Shown: positions 1-10,140, counted from the first letter of the stretch. The stretch is 64,000 bases of DNA from Metopolophium dirhodum (GCF_019925205.1 NC_083560.1:37556270-37620269); one strand, 5' to 3'. The notes: a model not told the origin generated them from the letters alone. A program made the numbers and translations.

Positions 1-644
1 GTACAATATGTAAAAGTACCATCAGCAAAAATTTCACGTACTTCACACAACATAACTAAATTTGTATAACAAGTGAATATTGGTATGCTTTCATTATTTT
101 TCATAAAACGAAATTGTTCGTTATTATTAGCAATGATATCGTTTTGATTTGAAAACAGTTGATGCTTAGCCTCGTCTATTGATTTAGGAATAGTTAATAT
201 TAGTTTTCACCTAGCTTTATACATAGATTTCCTAAACGAACGCACATTTGAATGACTTATATTAACAGTAGTTTGATATTTAAGTACTTTTCTGATTATT
301 TTATTTAGTTTAGTAAACACATAATCAATGGCCTTTCGTTTAAGTGTAGACATTATTTTTTGTCGATTTAAAATATTTTTAGAAGTGGCCGGATGATTGT
401 GATCATTTTTTTGTGAAATTATTAAATCAAGTTTCTCACCAATGATTGCTGTTACGTTACATTTACGATTTGTACATCTGAAGTGAAAAGTTTGGTCTAT
501 CAATTGTTTATTTTCACTTAGCTTATATCCCTGTATCAGTACACATCGTCTTCCTCGTTTTGTTACAAATATATCATCTATGGAGTTCATGGTAAGAATA
601 TTTACTTTAGCACTTGTGTACTTGTGTACTTGTGTACTCGACAA
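1..644 (-). pseudogene. FLYWCH-type zinc finger / MULE transposase, 5' part, broken
   Basis: The minus-strand frame carries a FLYWCH-like zinc-binding module: an aromatic-rich stretch, then FRCTNRKC about 25 residues later, and HNHP as the histidine pair. FLYWCH modules in insect genomes commonly sit at the N terminus of Mutator-like (MULE) transposases, where they bind DNA. The likely start is the MNSIDDIF methionine near 588; the longer open frame to 644 adds a low-complexity leader. A TGA at 207-209 stops the frame after KSMYEAR, but the same frame continues to the window edge with sequence matching the start of the MULE domain seen whole at 46687-47118. A parallel copy at 47221-47604 has the same nonsense codon, while a third partial copy at 47831 reads through it. 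Hence a pseudogene, cut by the window edge. The family call is fairly secure; the exact superfamily is inference. Confidence 0.7.
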
Positions 645-774
645 GCGATTACGGACTGATTGTCTGATATGGACTTATAGTGAAATAAATATGGATAGGT
701 ACGTATTGCATTTTGTTACACTATTAATACAACTTTGGAAATTACAGATAAATAGATTTTCGATATTTTCGTAA

Positions 775-1985
775 CGTCTGTGATTACGCTTTTTATAGCT
801 TTCTACTATAATATTTATTATCGTAGGAAGTCCCCAATGTGGTTATTATTATCGTGCTCGTGTAATGTACTACGGTAGTAACCGCTCCGCTTTTTTTTTT
901 ACTTAGCTTCGCGCCACTACCGTCGCGCTGGGTTAAAGGTATATACAAATATACAGTATATACTTAGCTATATATGTTACCTATATTATTTTGATATATA
1001 TGTATATTTGTATATATATATATTATGGAGGTATGTACATATCTTATATACTTTTTTAAACAAAGGAATATACATTTTACATTTTAGTGCCCAAACGTGT
1101 TGCAGCCAATTTGTAAATATGGCCCAATTATGATAAATACTAGTTCCAATATTACGTCCATTTTATATTATTGTTAAACCATTTTTAATGGCCATTATCC
1201 TTGGTACAAATATTTTAATAACTAAGAATTTAACCATTCGAATTTTTAATTATGTAAATCAACTGAATTTCTCATTTGAAAAAAACAGAAGCTTGTATCG
1301 CCATTCAAGTATTACAAACAAATTGAAGAATTAAAAAAATTGTCTGATAGTAGGTAAATTTAAAAAAAATCCAAAACGAAATTTGAATAATCCATTATTA
1401 AAGGAAAAAATAGTGTTGAGCATGCTTGGTGTATCATTCTCTATATAGTTAATAATTATAATAATGTTTCTATTTAAAATATTAAACTTCTATAAGAATC
1501 TAGGCTATATCTAATAGCAAGTGAAAAAATTGATATTTATATTACCTTCTATGAAACCCAAAACAGCAAAATGCAACAGGTATATTATTTATAATATTTT
1601 TATTCACAAATTCATAATTTTACATTTAAAATAAGTAGTCGACTAATTAGTTTTTTAATAACATTTTCGTTATAATATATAAACATAAACTATAATAATT
1701 TATATTGTAACTGCTTGTACAGTGTATACAATATATATTTACTAAATCATAATTTTTTACATTAATTGTAACATTAAGGTTTTAAGCTATAAGCAATAAC
1801 TTTTAAATAATAATTTATATTGACGTTAACTAAACTATTTGAAGTTTATATTATGTGCACCGTGTATTCACTATCACGATTAAAGCGAAAACATGAAAGG
1901 TTACTTATTACATTAAGTCACAATAATAATGACGGACTAAAAAAAATTATATTATCAATCATAGTTTTTCCCTCTTTAAATAACA
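775..1985. repeat. non-coding AT-rich stretch shared with 48.3-48.9 kb
   Basis: No gene is visible. Bases about 1338-1976 are repeated in the same orientation at about 48272-48900 with small differences. Bases 1-780 match 47014-47790, so 1-1976 and 47014-48900 are a duplicated block. In the left copy 780-1338 is extra AT-rich sequence; in the right copy a partial second FLYWCH segment sits at that point instead. Confidence 0.7.
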
Positions 1986-2635
1986 TATAATATTTATTGT
2001 GTTAAAAATATAAGAATTTATAAAAACTAAAACTCATTATTTTATTATTATTTATTTATTACGGGCAGTGAGCCCAATATAATGTACAAAAATATATAAA
2101 TTCAACCTAAGTGGGTGTTTCAGTTACCCAACTTTACAAGTAGCAATTTTATAGAGATAATAGTAATAATAAAAAACACACGATATAGTATATAATGAGA
2201 CATATATATTAAAATTTTTAGGTACATAATAGTAATAATACAATTTTTTTTTTAATATCTAATAAACAAGTGAGGGTGCTCATTGCCAAGGCAAATCATA
2301 AAATAATTAGTGTATTAGATATCTTTACAACACAACTATACAAATTAGTAATTACTTTAAAAGTAACAAATAAAATTGAATTTATAAAGGTGATGCATTT
2401 CAATCCGATTATACATTCGATTATTTGAACAATTTCATTAAAGTATGTTATAAAATAAAATATATTTATACAAGAACATTTATACAATATATAAGTGTAG
2501 AAAAAAGTAAGATAAACATATACCTACATACTAATTATTAACTTCCGAAAAAATAATATAAATGTTGTGAATGGTATTTGACAATTATATAATAATATAT
2601 AATATCAGGTATACGTACTAAGAACTTTTACTAAA
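1986..2635. repeat. 3' flank of envelope gene, duplicated at 21.86-22.5 kb
   Basis: This AT-rich segment lies downstream of the minus-strand envelope fragment and is nearly identical to 21857-22510. No convincing coding frame was seen. The duplication continues without a break into the envelope coding region, up to about 3418 here and 23290 in the other copy. Confidence 0.75.
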
Positions 2636-3418
2636 TTAATTTTTAGAACTTGGAGGATTGTAACTTAAATTAATGTTTTCTATAGCTAATTTTTTTGCTT
2701 TCCTATTTAAATAAAATTTTGCTATAAAATATATTAAAAAAACTATTATTATGACAACTAAATATTTGTTTGTGTATATAAATTCATACGTTTTATCTAC
2801 AATAAGCGAATTTATTAACATATCTTGTTGGTCTAATTGTTTATTTATTGTATTGAACGCATCTTTATTAAATTTAATATTTTTTATTTCATCGAAGTGG
2901 ATAGGTTTGGGATAGGCCTGATTAGAAAAATTGAATACATTACAGCATGAATCATTTGTAAGAGATAAGTCTACTGGAATTGAGAAATATGTTTGATTTA
3001 ATACTTGTTCAGTTTTTAGTACACCTTTCGAGGTGTAAGCAATACACCCAGACTTCAAGTATAACTTTCCAGAACTTTTAACTTTAATTTTTTGAGTGAA
3101 AGACTGTTTATTACAAATTATAGTAATTGTAGTGGGTTTTTCACATACGAAAAACCAATGATTTTTGAAAAATGAGGGATACCAAATTTCTGTTTTGAAT
3201 TCAGAGATATAAGTATCACATTGAGGTGGTTTAGTTAAAGAATTTTTTAGTAATTCTGTTACACATGTGGGGTCCGTGTCACAATTATGTATAATTTCAT
3301 TAAATCCACAAACAAATATTTTATCCACTACTTTACAGTTATTTAAATCTGGCCATATAAAATATTTGGTCATTATTTTGTCCATTAACAAATACATAGA
3401 ATTTTTAGTCATATGCAT
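2636..3418 (-). pseudogene. F-like envelope glycoprotein, C-terminal half (copy 1)
   Basis: This 260-residue frame corresponds to the C-terminal part of the longer envelope-like gene at 22511-24310 and is almost identical to it. It has many cysteines (for example CNKQSF, SGCIAYTS, DSCCNVF), as expected of the ectodomain of baculovirus-F-like envelopes carried by insect errantiviruses. Near the C terminus there is one strong membrane segment (VVIIIVFLIYFIAKF), followed by a short basic cytoplasmic tail ending PPSSKN. The frame is open through the site where copy 2 has a stop. The N-terminal half, including signal peptide and cleavage site, is missing: the sequence switches at 3419 to a repeated unit of the 35-44 kb array. 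So this is a truncated gene fragment, though its own frame is intact. Confidence 0.7.
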
Positions 3419-3647
3419 TTTAAATAATCAATATCGTTATTGACATAATAAATAAAATTTTTGTCAACGTTAGTCCCATGATATTGTACATTTTCCAAAA
3501 CGATATTGCTGGTTAGAGTTTTAAGAAAAGTTAAATTTTTCGACTTAGATTTTTTTTATTCGATCACTTATTGGCACAGTTCTTAGTCTGTTTTCATAAT
3601 TTACAATAAAGTTATCAATTTCTGAATCAGAGTCTATATATATATAT
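3419..3647 (-). repeat. 5' end of a 0.93-kb repeat unit
   Basis: This is the upstream part of the same gene-bearing unit found in the 35-44 kb array: the coding start region runs on the minus strand and ends in the AT spacer with (TA)n. Its 5' portion is degenerate. It is interrupted by the solo LTR that follows; the next unit resumes at 4170. Confidence 0.7.
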
Positions 3648-4169
3648 TGTCGTGTATGCACTTTTCAGTGATACACCTCTACCGACACTTGAGTAACCAA
3701 AAGACCATAAATTAACCGGTTACAGTTTGGCTCTCTAGACGTCGATATCGCTACCTTACTGTTTGGCCTTTCAATCCTCAACGACCATAAATTAACCGGT
3801 TTCAGATCAGATTTAAAGCGTACGTAGAATCGTGTGGCTACTCAAATAAAACATATCATTTTCGGGTCGGAAACACTTTTATTAAAATATAAAACAAACA
3901 TAAATAATTCAATAATTATTTAAAATACTTAGTCTATACCACGACTGCCGAATTACTCGTACAATAGTAGTACCCACGTCATCGCCGTAATACCAGCGAC
4001 AACGGGACTCCGTGTGCCTTCGCGTACGGCGGTGTTATATAGTAATATAATTATTGCTGCCTCAGCACATCTTGTTTCATTGGCCTGACCTATGTCAACA
4101 ATTTATAATATAATGTTCCCACCTATGTTATGTGTGCATTATAGTGACGACTGTTTACAATATACGACA
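3648..4169 (-). mobile_element. solo LTR, 522 bp
   Basis: The segment starts TGTCGTGTATGC and ends AATATACGACA, giving TGTCG/CGACA inverted ends. It is flanked on both sides by ATAT, consistent with a 4-bp target duplication in an AT spacer, although that context is repetitive. The same sequence, in opposite orientation and missing its last 80 bp or so, stands at 34614-35052, where it follows a purine-rich tract and retroelement-like ORFs. That is why I read it as the LTR of a Ty3/gypsy-type element, oriented minus here. An internal duplicated motif (GACCATAAATTAACCGGTT) occurs at about 3705 and 3782. Confidence 0.75.
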
Positions 4170-4284
4170 ATATATATACTATAGTATATACTCAATACAT
4201 ACTGTAGTTTATACGTATATATAGTATAGTAAATACTCTATACATACTATATAGTATATACCTATATATAGTAGTACCGTTTAT

Positions 4285-5003
4285 TTAAATATATATTACT
4301 TCACATTCTTTATTTTTTTTTTTTATTTTATATATTATGTGGGATAGAACATTTTTTTTATCCTCACGACTTATACCTTCATCATAGTTTTTCAAGTCTT
4401 GAGTATCTAACTTCCAGTAACCTAAAAACATCATCTCAATTTCACCTTCTATTATGTTGTATGGTTGAAATTCTCTTGATTTCAACAGTTTTTTTTTATC
4501 AAAATTTCCAATTATAGTAAATAAACCGTTGGAATATATCTATAAGTCAAATCATACACCATACTATCATGTTTATAATTTGATGATGCGTTTTCAATTA
4601 CCGGAAAGTTTAATTTATTGATTGTGTAAGTTTTTAACGTCCCACCCAACTGAGACGGTTGAATTGTAATAATTATATTGTTTATTTTTTCAATTTTTTG
4701 TAATACATTGGTAATTTTACTACAGTAGTTTGAGCATTTAAACTTATTTATCTGTTCCTCGTATTCTACTAATGTATATTTTATGTATACAAATTGTTTA
4801 ATACATTGAAGCTGATATTGTTTATCTTTTATGTTTAAAATTCTAATCTCGTCATATTTTTTTCTTAATAGACCCAAATATTTTTCATTTATCGCATTTT
4901 TGTACATTTTTATATTATTATCTTTTAAATAATCATTATCGTTATTAACATAATAAATATAATTTTTGTCAACGTTAGTGCCATGATATTGTACATTTTC
5001 CAA
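4285..5003 (-). CDS. repeat-unit gene of unknown function, best-preserved copy
   Basis: I do not recognise this protein. On the minus strand 163 codons are open from MENVQYHGTNVD to a stop near 4512, and the homologous C-terminal portion continues in another frame to 4285 (EIEMMFLGYWKLDTQDLK and a lysine-rich end). The product is rich in Asn, Lys, Ile and Tyr, has no membrane segment, and contains CSNYC in the middle. Comparing units, a full gene would be about 270 residues and start at a conserved MSDR methionine; here the 5' end is shortened by a deletion next to 5023. Relative to the array units, this copy lacks their shared early stop, but it has its own stop where they read PEL. It is most likely a decayed viral or transposon gene rather than a host gene. 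Confidence 0.4.
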
Positions 5004-5040
5004 AACGATATTGCTGGTTAAGTTATCAATTTCTGAATCA

Positions 5041-5510
5041 AAGTCTATATATTTATATATATACTATAGTATATACTCTATACATACTGTAGTATATATA
5101 GTATAGTAAATACTCTATACATACTATAGTATATACCTATATATAGTAGTACTGTTTATTTATATATATATATTACCTGACATCCTTTATTTTTTTATTT
5201 ATTTTATATATTATGTGGGATAGAACATTTTTTTTATCCTCACGACTTATACCTTCATCATAGTTTTTCAAGTCTTGAGTATCTAACTTCCAGTAACCTA
5301 AAAACATCATCTCAATTTCACCTTCTATTATGTTGTATGGTTGAAACTCTTTTGATTTCAACAGTTTTTTTTTATCAAAATTTCAAATTCTGGTAAATAA
5401 ACCGTTGGAATATGTCCAATCATACACCATACTATCATGTTTATAATTTGATGATGCGTTTTCAATTACCGGAAAGTTTAATTTATTGATTGTGTAAGTT
5501 TTTATTAGAC
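5041..5510 (-). repeat. partial 0.93-kb repeat unit (C-terminal part)
   Basis: The AT spacer (5041-5165) is followed by the 3' part of the repeat-unit gene on the minus strand: the 62-codon conserved C-terminal frame, then the GGTLKTYTINKLNF region, which ends abruptly near 5510. It is arranged head to tail with the unit at 4170-5040. Confidence 0.7.
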
Positions 5511-5600
5511 ACCGAGATACTACATTTCAGTAAGACTTGCTTGATATATATAAAAAAAAAAATACTATGATTTTTTAAATCCATGCATTATATTTTTCAG

Positions 5601-5686
5601 AAGACGCTCAATCGTGGTATCTACTTAATGAAGATGAAGTGCATTGGAGGAAAAAATGTTACAAAGATTTCAATGGGAGACTTTAA
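5601..5686 (+). pseudogene. orphan last exon of gene X
   Basis: A good splice acceptor (TATTTTTCAG) ends at 5600, followed by 86 bp open to a TAA. The exon starts by completing a codon with two bases, the same phase as exon 3 of gene X at 30220-30329 and 31558-31667. It encodes HWRKKCY, matching HWKKKCY in those copies. Upstream exons were not found. As in the other copies, the next gene downstream is the OB-like small protein on the opposite strand (6399-6695). I infer a truncated third copy of the X/OB cassette. Confidence 0.5.
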
Positions 5687-5699
5687 CAAAAAAAATCCT

Positions 5700-6021
5700 G
5701 TTGGGAAAATATTGGAAATATTAAAAAAATATATCCTGTTGGGAAAATACCTATAAATATATCAAATAAAATACATTTTTTTTTTTATTTCAAATAATAT
5801 TCTTCACCAATAGAATATTAGGTAACACTCTATTATATTATTATCATTATTAAAATCATCTGAAAGATTATTATTATTATTATAAATATTATTATTGAAT
5901 TAAAATATATTTCTAACCAATTTATGTAATTAAACATAATAATAATAATAATAATTATTATTATTATTATTATATAGTGTGGAGGCTATGTATAAATAAA
6001 ACATTTCTGCTAAGATTCCTA

Positions 6022-6053
<32 letters not shown>

Positions 6054-6385
6054 TAGTTATACTTTGAAAAATATTATTTAGAAATAATATAATATGTATG
6101 CCTAAATATAAAATAAAATGTTTTTTATTTGAAACAATCTTATACCTATGTTCAGCATATCAGATAATTCTAATAAGTGTAGAATACTTATATATATATA
6201 TATATATGCATATTATACTTATATTTTTTTTTCTATCAGATACCTAATATGTATTATTATTATTATAATTAATATATAACCTTAAAATAAAAATAAATTG
6301 AAACTCATTTCTATATATGTATATATTTTTTTTTTATTACAAGTTAAGCAGGAAATTATTGTTAAATATTTTTTTCTTAACCAGA
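5700..6385. repeat. microsatellite-rich spacer
   Basis: This stretch has no gene but several simple repeats: (AAT)n running into (ATT)n at about 5937-5977, (AT)n at about 6031-6055 and (TA)n at about 6189-6208. In the palindromic copies the interval between gene X and the OB-like gene is only about 120 bp, so this one has expanded. Confidence 0.7.
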
Positions 6386-6419
6386 TTTATTATAGACTTT
6401 ATTCGAAGTCTATAATAAA
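6386..6419. promoter_or_regulatory. 14-bp perfect stem-loop across stop codon
   Basis: Bases 6386-6399 and 6406-6419 are exact inverted complements separated by a 6-nt loop. The stem straddles the stop codon of the small minus-strand gene (IIDFE-stop). It may act in 3' end formation; that is inference. The homologous gene at 29690 has a different hairpin at the same place. Confidence 0.5.
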
Positions 6420-6695
6420 CCGGCCATTAGTTTTTCCGCGAAAAATTAAAGATATAGGTAATTTTCCAATATTATATTCTTCAGCCTCTGCCTTTGTGAT
6501 GGTGATGTATTTTGGCAAAAATATATTTATGACACCACCTGAAGTGTTGTCCATCAGCTGGCACGCTATGGACAGCCCATATTTTGTTACCACCTCCTTC
6601 ATTGCCCGTATAACATAGGGCTCATCAACTACCAAGTCTCCAACTGATTTGTTCAAATTGATGGCTTGTTTTTGGAGAGATTTCAGGAACGCCAT
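6399..6695 (-). CDS. small OB-like protein of mobile cassette, copy A
   Basis: Intact 98-codon frame. Its sequence pattern is an N-terminal helix (FLKSLQKQAINLNKSVGDL), then strands with KYGLSIACQL, the signature VINIFLPKYI, and a final LIFRGKTNGRFIIDFE. A protein with the same pattern, about half identical by eye, is encoded at 29690-29992 and in broken form at 31789-32090. The strand-rich layout and the FLP-(K/N)YI motif remind me of small OB-fold, possibly single-strand-DNA-binding proteins carried by arthropod DNA elements, but I cannot prove this and no catalytic residues are visible. The start is the first methionine. It faces an exon of gene X, as in the other two cassette copies, and is followed upstream by a conserved 1.1-kb non-coding region. 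Confidence 0.6.
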   Translation of the reverse strand: MAFLKSLQKQAINLNKSVGDLVVDEPYVIRAMKEVVTKYGLSIACQLMDNTSGGVINIFLPKYITITKAEAEEYNIGKLPISLIFRGKTNGRFIIDFE

Positions 6696-6699
6696 CTTA

Positions 6700-7838
6700 C
6701 GATCTAATGTTTTAAAAAATAATTAAATAAATAAATCATTTACACACTTACAGGACGTTATATAGGATATTAGGTTAAATCGGGTATAATATAATATAAT
6801 TATTTAACATGTGCTAAAATATTTTACAAAAAACAAACAAACTTAGATGCAGTTAATCCCCGTTTAGTGAAATTGTATAAAATATTTATAATAGAGTTTT
6901 TTTTTTCTTCTTATCCCCAGTACGTCCCTGTGTTATTATTTAACGCAACGTTAATTTTTTAGTATCTGACATAAAATAATTATTCATAGAAAATTAACTA
7001 ATACGGGTTGAACTTCTAATTAGTATTATACGATGTGAGTGTATATAATAATAATAATAATAATAAATTAATGCCCCGCAATAAATAAATAAAACAAATA
7101 AAACTCACTTATTATATTATTTCGCGACTGGTGAAAACTTGACAATATACTGCTAATGTGAATGTCGGTGATGATGATGATGATGATAATGACGATGATA
7201 ATGATTACGAATTTGAATCTAGGTAGTAAATATTACTATTTTAGTTACTATTATCTTATATAAAAAAGGATGTTTGTGTACAGAAAATTATATCTGTAAA
7301 CCATATACGATATAATGTCATATAATATATAATAATATTAATAAATTATTAATACTATTATTATTGTACAATAAATTAAATAAGTAACTCACTTTATATA
7401 ACGTGGTGTGGCTGATGATATAATAAAAATAAATCAGTGCAGGTTGTTCACGTATTTGGTTGACGAAGACGACTGAATTATAATTCACTGCAATTTAATT
7501 AACTTAATGGCAGCAGAGACACTTACACCCCACCACCCCCCTTGATCACGCTATATTCGACCGCAACGATCCTTGTGCGTGTGAAAATGATCCTGCATTG
7601 CCATACTTTGACGGGCGGGCGGAACAATGACACCCCATTGCCCGATAAATATTATTAGCAATTCAACAAAAATTGCGGTGATTGCATACTTTTTTTCACG
7701 ATTCGTTGTCTTATGCATGTGGGATCAAATGCCATACATGCCGAGTGCCGACTCACCGCATATATATATATATATACATATATATATCGATAATATTAGT
7801 GCTGATGAATGATGATCGAACAGTGCAATATGCATTGT
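6700..7838 (-). promoter_or_regulatory. conserved upstream region of the OB-like gene
   Basis: This block is homologous to 32100-33476, upstream of the right-arm OB-like gene. The most conserved part (about 7500-7690 against 33145-33335) is GC-richer and nearly identical. Read on the minus strand, both copies have candidate splice donors (GTGAGT) near 7105/32745 and 7390/33012, the latter directly after a TATATAAA box. I infer a promoter plus 5' UTR introns for the OB-like gene. It also contains a (GAT)n tract near 7165-7190. Confidence 0.45.
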
Positions 7839-8025
7839 TTATGCATTACCACGCGATTATGGCACTATGTTGTATGTGTATGTATAGATGTAAACATTTT
7901 CGTTCAAATAAAAAACTCTACGACTGTATATAATATAATATGTATGTGTTTATTCATTAAAATATAATATTATATAGAAAAATTAAACATTATAATATCA
8001 TATAAAATCAAAAACAAATATTATT
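7839..8025. other. AT-rich junction, no gene
   Basis: Homology to the 33-kb cassette copy ends at about 7838 and the Polinton-type gene ends at 8026. Nothing coding was seen between them. Confidence 0.5.
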
Positions 8026-8510
8026 CTACGAATTATTTATAAGCCATTTGCGCAATGCATAAACTCTATGATATGTACATTGTGTGCGATCTAAGTCCAT
8101 GTGATATATACAGCACGGAGATCCTAGGTCATAGTTTTCAACACGATTGTGAGAATAGTTAATATTATAATTAATAGAATTATTATTATTATTATTATTA
8201 TCATCGTAATTATCGTCAGTAGATGACATATAAAGTTGATCCGGCTGATTTAATCGAGGGCAGTCGTGATCCACGCCCAAATCGATGACATCGACTTCCG
8301 GAATGAAATCTTGTATAATCTTACGTTTTTCCGCGCCTTTGACGTAGACACATTTGAAATGTAATGATTTTAAAATTCTTTCGATTTGTGAATATTCCAC
8401 GTCACCGCAACCCAATGAAAGCTGATGATAGTTACGATACAACCACATATTCACCGCTTTACTTTTAGCCGTACATGGTGTTTGATTGCGTTTGAAAATA
8501 TAATGTTGAC
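8026..8510 (-). pseudogene. Polinton/adintovirus-associated hypothetical protein, C-terminal part
   Basis: The open frame extends a little beyond its first possible start at 8454 and has no clear initiator. It carries the pattern WLYRNYHQLSLGCGDVEY, then VYVKGAEKRKII, a DLGVDHDCPRL motif, and a cysteine/histidine pair segment (CCIYH...CTYHRVYAL) at the C terminus. I recall this combination from a conserved hypothetical protein of about 200-250 residues in insect Polinton-like elements; a role in nucleic-acid cleavage has been suggested by its acidic residues, but I treat the function as unknown. An Asn run (seven to eight AAT codons) lies in the middle and may be a local expansion. The N-terminal half is missing and a GC-rich insert follows upstream. 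Confidence 0.5.
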
Positions 8511-8544
8511 TACATCGTCATTTTTGTTAGGTGTGTTCATATTT

Positions 8545-8790
8545 GGATTTTTGAGGGGATCGCCCTCTGATAGCCCTGTTCCCTCTGGCCGCCGGCGGGC
8601 TGGACCGGCGGTTGCATTTTCATGCCTAGGTTAGATGCCTGGAGTCGGCCTGCTCCGGACAGTTGAAAGTCTCTTAGCGCCGGACAAGTGTCCGGTCGGG
8701 CGAGGTCACCACGTCAAGGTGGACTTTCGTCGACCCCGTCAATATCTACAGTTCAGCGCAAATCGACGAAAACAAATACTGCTAAAAAAT
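8545..8790. mobile_element. GC-rich insert of unknown class
   Basis: This stretch is clearly GC-richer than its surroundings, with GCCGGCGGGCTGGACCGGCGG-like repeats and hairpin potential, and no convincing ORF. It separates two Polinton-type genes. Possibly the 3' end of a non-LTR element or a SINE; unproven. Confidence 0.35.
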
Positions 8791-8829
8791 CGTCGAGATC
8801 AAAAAAAAACTAATTTTACCCAATCGCGC

Positions 8830-9227
8830 TCTTTATGATTTCGAAATTGTTAAATACGCTAAATTTAAGAAAATACGTCATTTCAGAAGTGTATATTGCA
8901 TAGACAGGTTATCCGCCGCAGGATCTAATCACAAGGAAAGCGCGGTCGTTAACCTCGACTTTGAAAAAAAAAAAAAAACCTAATCACACGGAAAGCGCGG
9001 TCGTTAACATCGACTTTGAAAAAAATAAAGGCACGCATTGGGTGTGTTATAAAAAAATCGGGAAATCAGTTTTTTATTACGACAGCTACGGTGACCTTCG
9101 TCCGCCGCCGCAACTAGTGAAGTATTTCAAAGGCTGCGTCATCGAATATAATTACGAACGTCATCAAGCATACAATACTTTCAACTGCGGACATTTATGT
9201 TTGAAATTTTTAACCGACAAGCAATAA
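8830..9227 (+). pseudogene. adenovirus-type cysteine protease of a Polinton/adintovirus
   Basis: This frame matches the maturation protease of Polintons/adintoviruses, a C5-type cysteine protease that processes capsid precursors. The catalytic His is in GTHWVCY, the following acidic residue in YYDSYGD, and the Cys in FNCGHLCLKFL near the end; length after the start of homology is about 120 residues. The N-terminal part (from about 8836) is in another frame because a 55-bp segment is tandemly duplicated at 8926-8980/8981-9035, and 55 is not a multiple of three. The three catalytic motifs are all on the downstream side. The capsid-like gene follows 70 bp later, as in the minus-strand fragment at 20.7-21.6 kb, so gene order is conserved. 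Confidence 0.75.
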
Positions 9228-9255
9228 TTATAATATTATTATTATTATTATTAAG

Positions 9256-9286
<31 letters not shown>

Positions 9287-9297
9287 TCGTCAACAAC

Positions 9298-9483
9298 ATG
9301 CCATCACAGACACTATCACTGTGCGGAAACAGCTCGGAATTAGAATGCCATTTTTTCCCACCCATAGAAGTGGGCGACAAATCTGAAATCGGACTTCTAA
9401 GCATGCAGACATATAATTCTATACCTAACGTCGAGACCGGGTGCGATACTATGCATATTATTCACGGTGAACTCGTCAGTTAG
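9298..9483 (+). pseudogene. capsid-like (probable penton) protein, N-terminal fragment
   Basis: The first 58 residues (start MPSQTLSLCGNSSELECHFF) match those of the gene at 21165-21383. The family pattern of leading ECHFFPPI, a glycine, then YNSIPNVE is one I associate with a single-jelly-roll capsid or penton protein of Polinton-like elements. The frame then runs into the AT palindromic spacer near 9484, so only the N terminus is left. It lies directly downstream of the protease on the same strand. Confidence 0.55.
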
Positions 9484-10140
9484 TATGTATAGAGTTTATA
9501 CTTTAGTATGTATAGGTATATACTATAGTATATATAGGTATATACTGTGGTATATGTATATATACATATATATGCGCTTGGGGGGGTCCACGATTCACGT
9601 TACAACATTGAAAGTATACTTATAAATTATAACTCCGGGCTACAGATCGGGCCATAGTGTGTCGTGGGTGCCAAAGTCCAAATGTGGGTTGAGCTGGTCG
9701 CCCGCAGGTCCTCTTCAGGTCGTTGTCAGCCCTCGAGTTCCACTATCGACCACCGACTATGACTCTTCATTCTTGACCATCCAACTATCAACCGCCGACC
9801 ATATTCTATCGACTACCTCACTGTAGACTCTATCATAACTGACTCCCGCCAGGCGTCCCGGTTGGTTATTTACACGATGTGAGCTAAACATCGCGTCAGC
9901 ATAATATATATTTCATATATATATACACATTTCATTTTTGTCATTATTAACACTCAGCATATTAGCCGTGCTCAACGTAGGGAGTAATGTACGATGTCGA
10001 TTACGATCATCGTTACAGAGTATATACTTAAGTATATATATATATATATAGACTCTGATTCAGAAATTGATAACTTTATTGGAAATTATGAAAACAGACT
10101 AAGAACTGTGCCAATGAGTGATCGAATAAAAAAAAATTGA
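9484..10140 (+). repeat. reversed repeat-unit start split by an insert
   Basis: Bases 9484-9570 are the AT spacer of the 0.93-kb unit in reverse orientation to the 35-kb array. After an insert (about 9571-10018, GC-richer, unclassified), the spacer resumes with the palindrome TATATACTTAAGTATATA at 10020. This leads into the 5' end of the unit gene on the plus strand (DSDSEIDNFI, then VPMSDR), which stops after about 30 codons near 10138. Confidence 0.6.

Noticed and set aside
2296..2487. 63-codon frame downstream of the envelope gene, found identically at 22171-22362
   Set aside because: Identity is explained by the recent block duplication; composition is that of AT-rich non-coding DNA.
8635..8838. 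67-codon frame in the GC-rich insert
   Set aside because: Only open because of GC composition; no motif.
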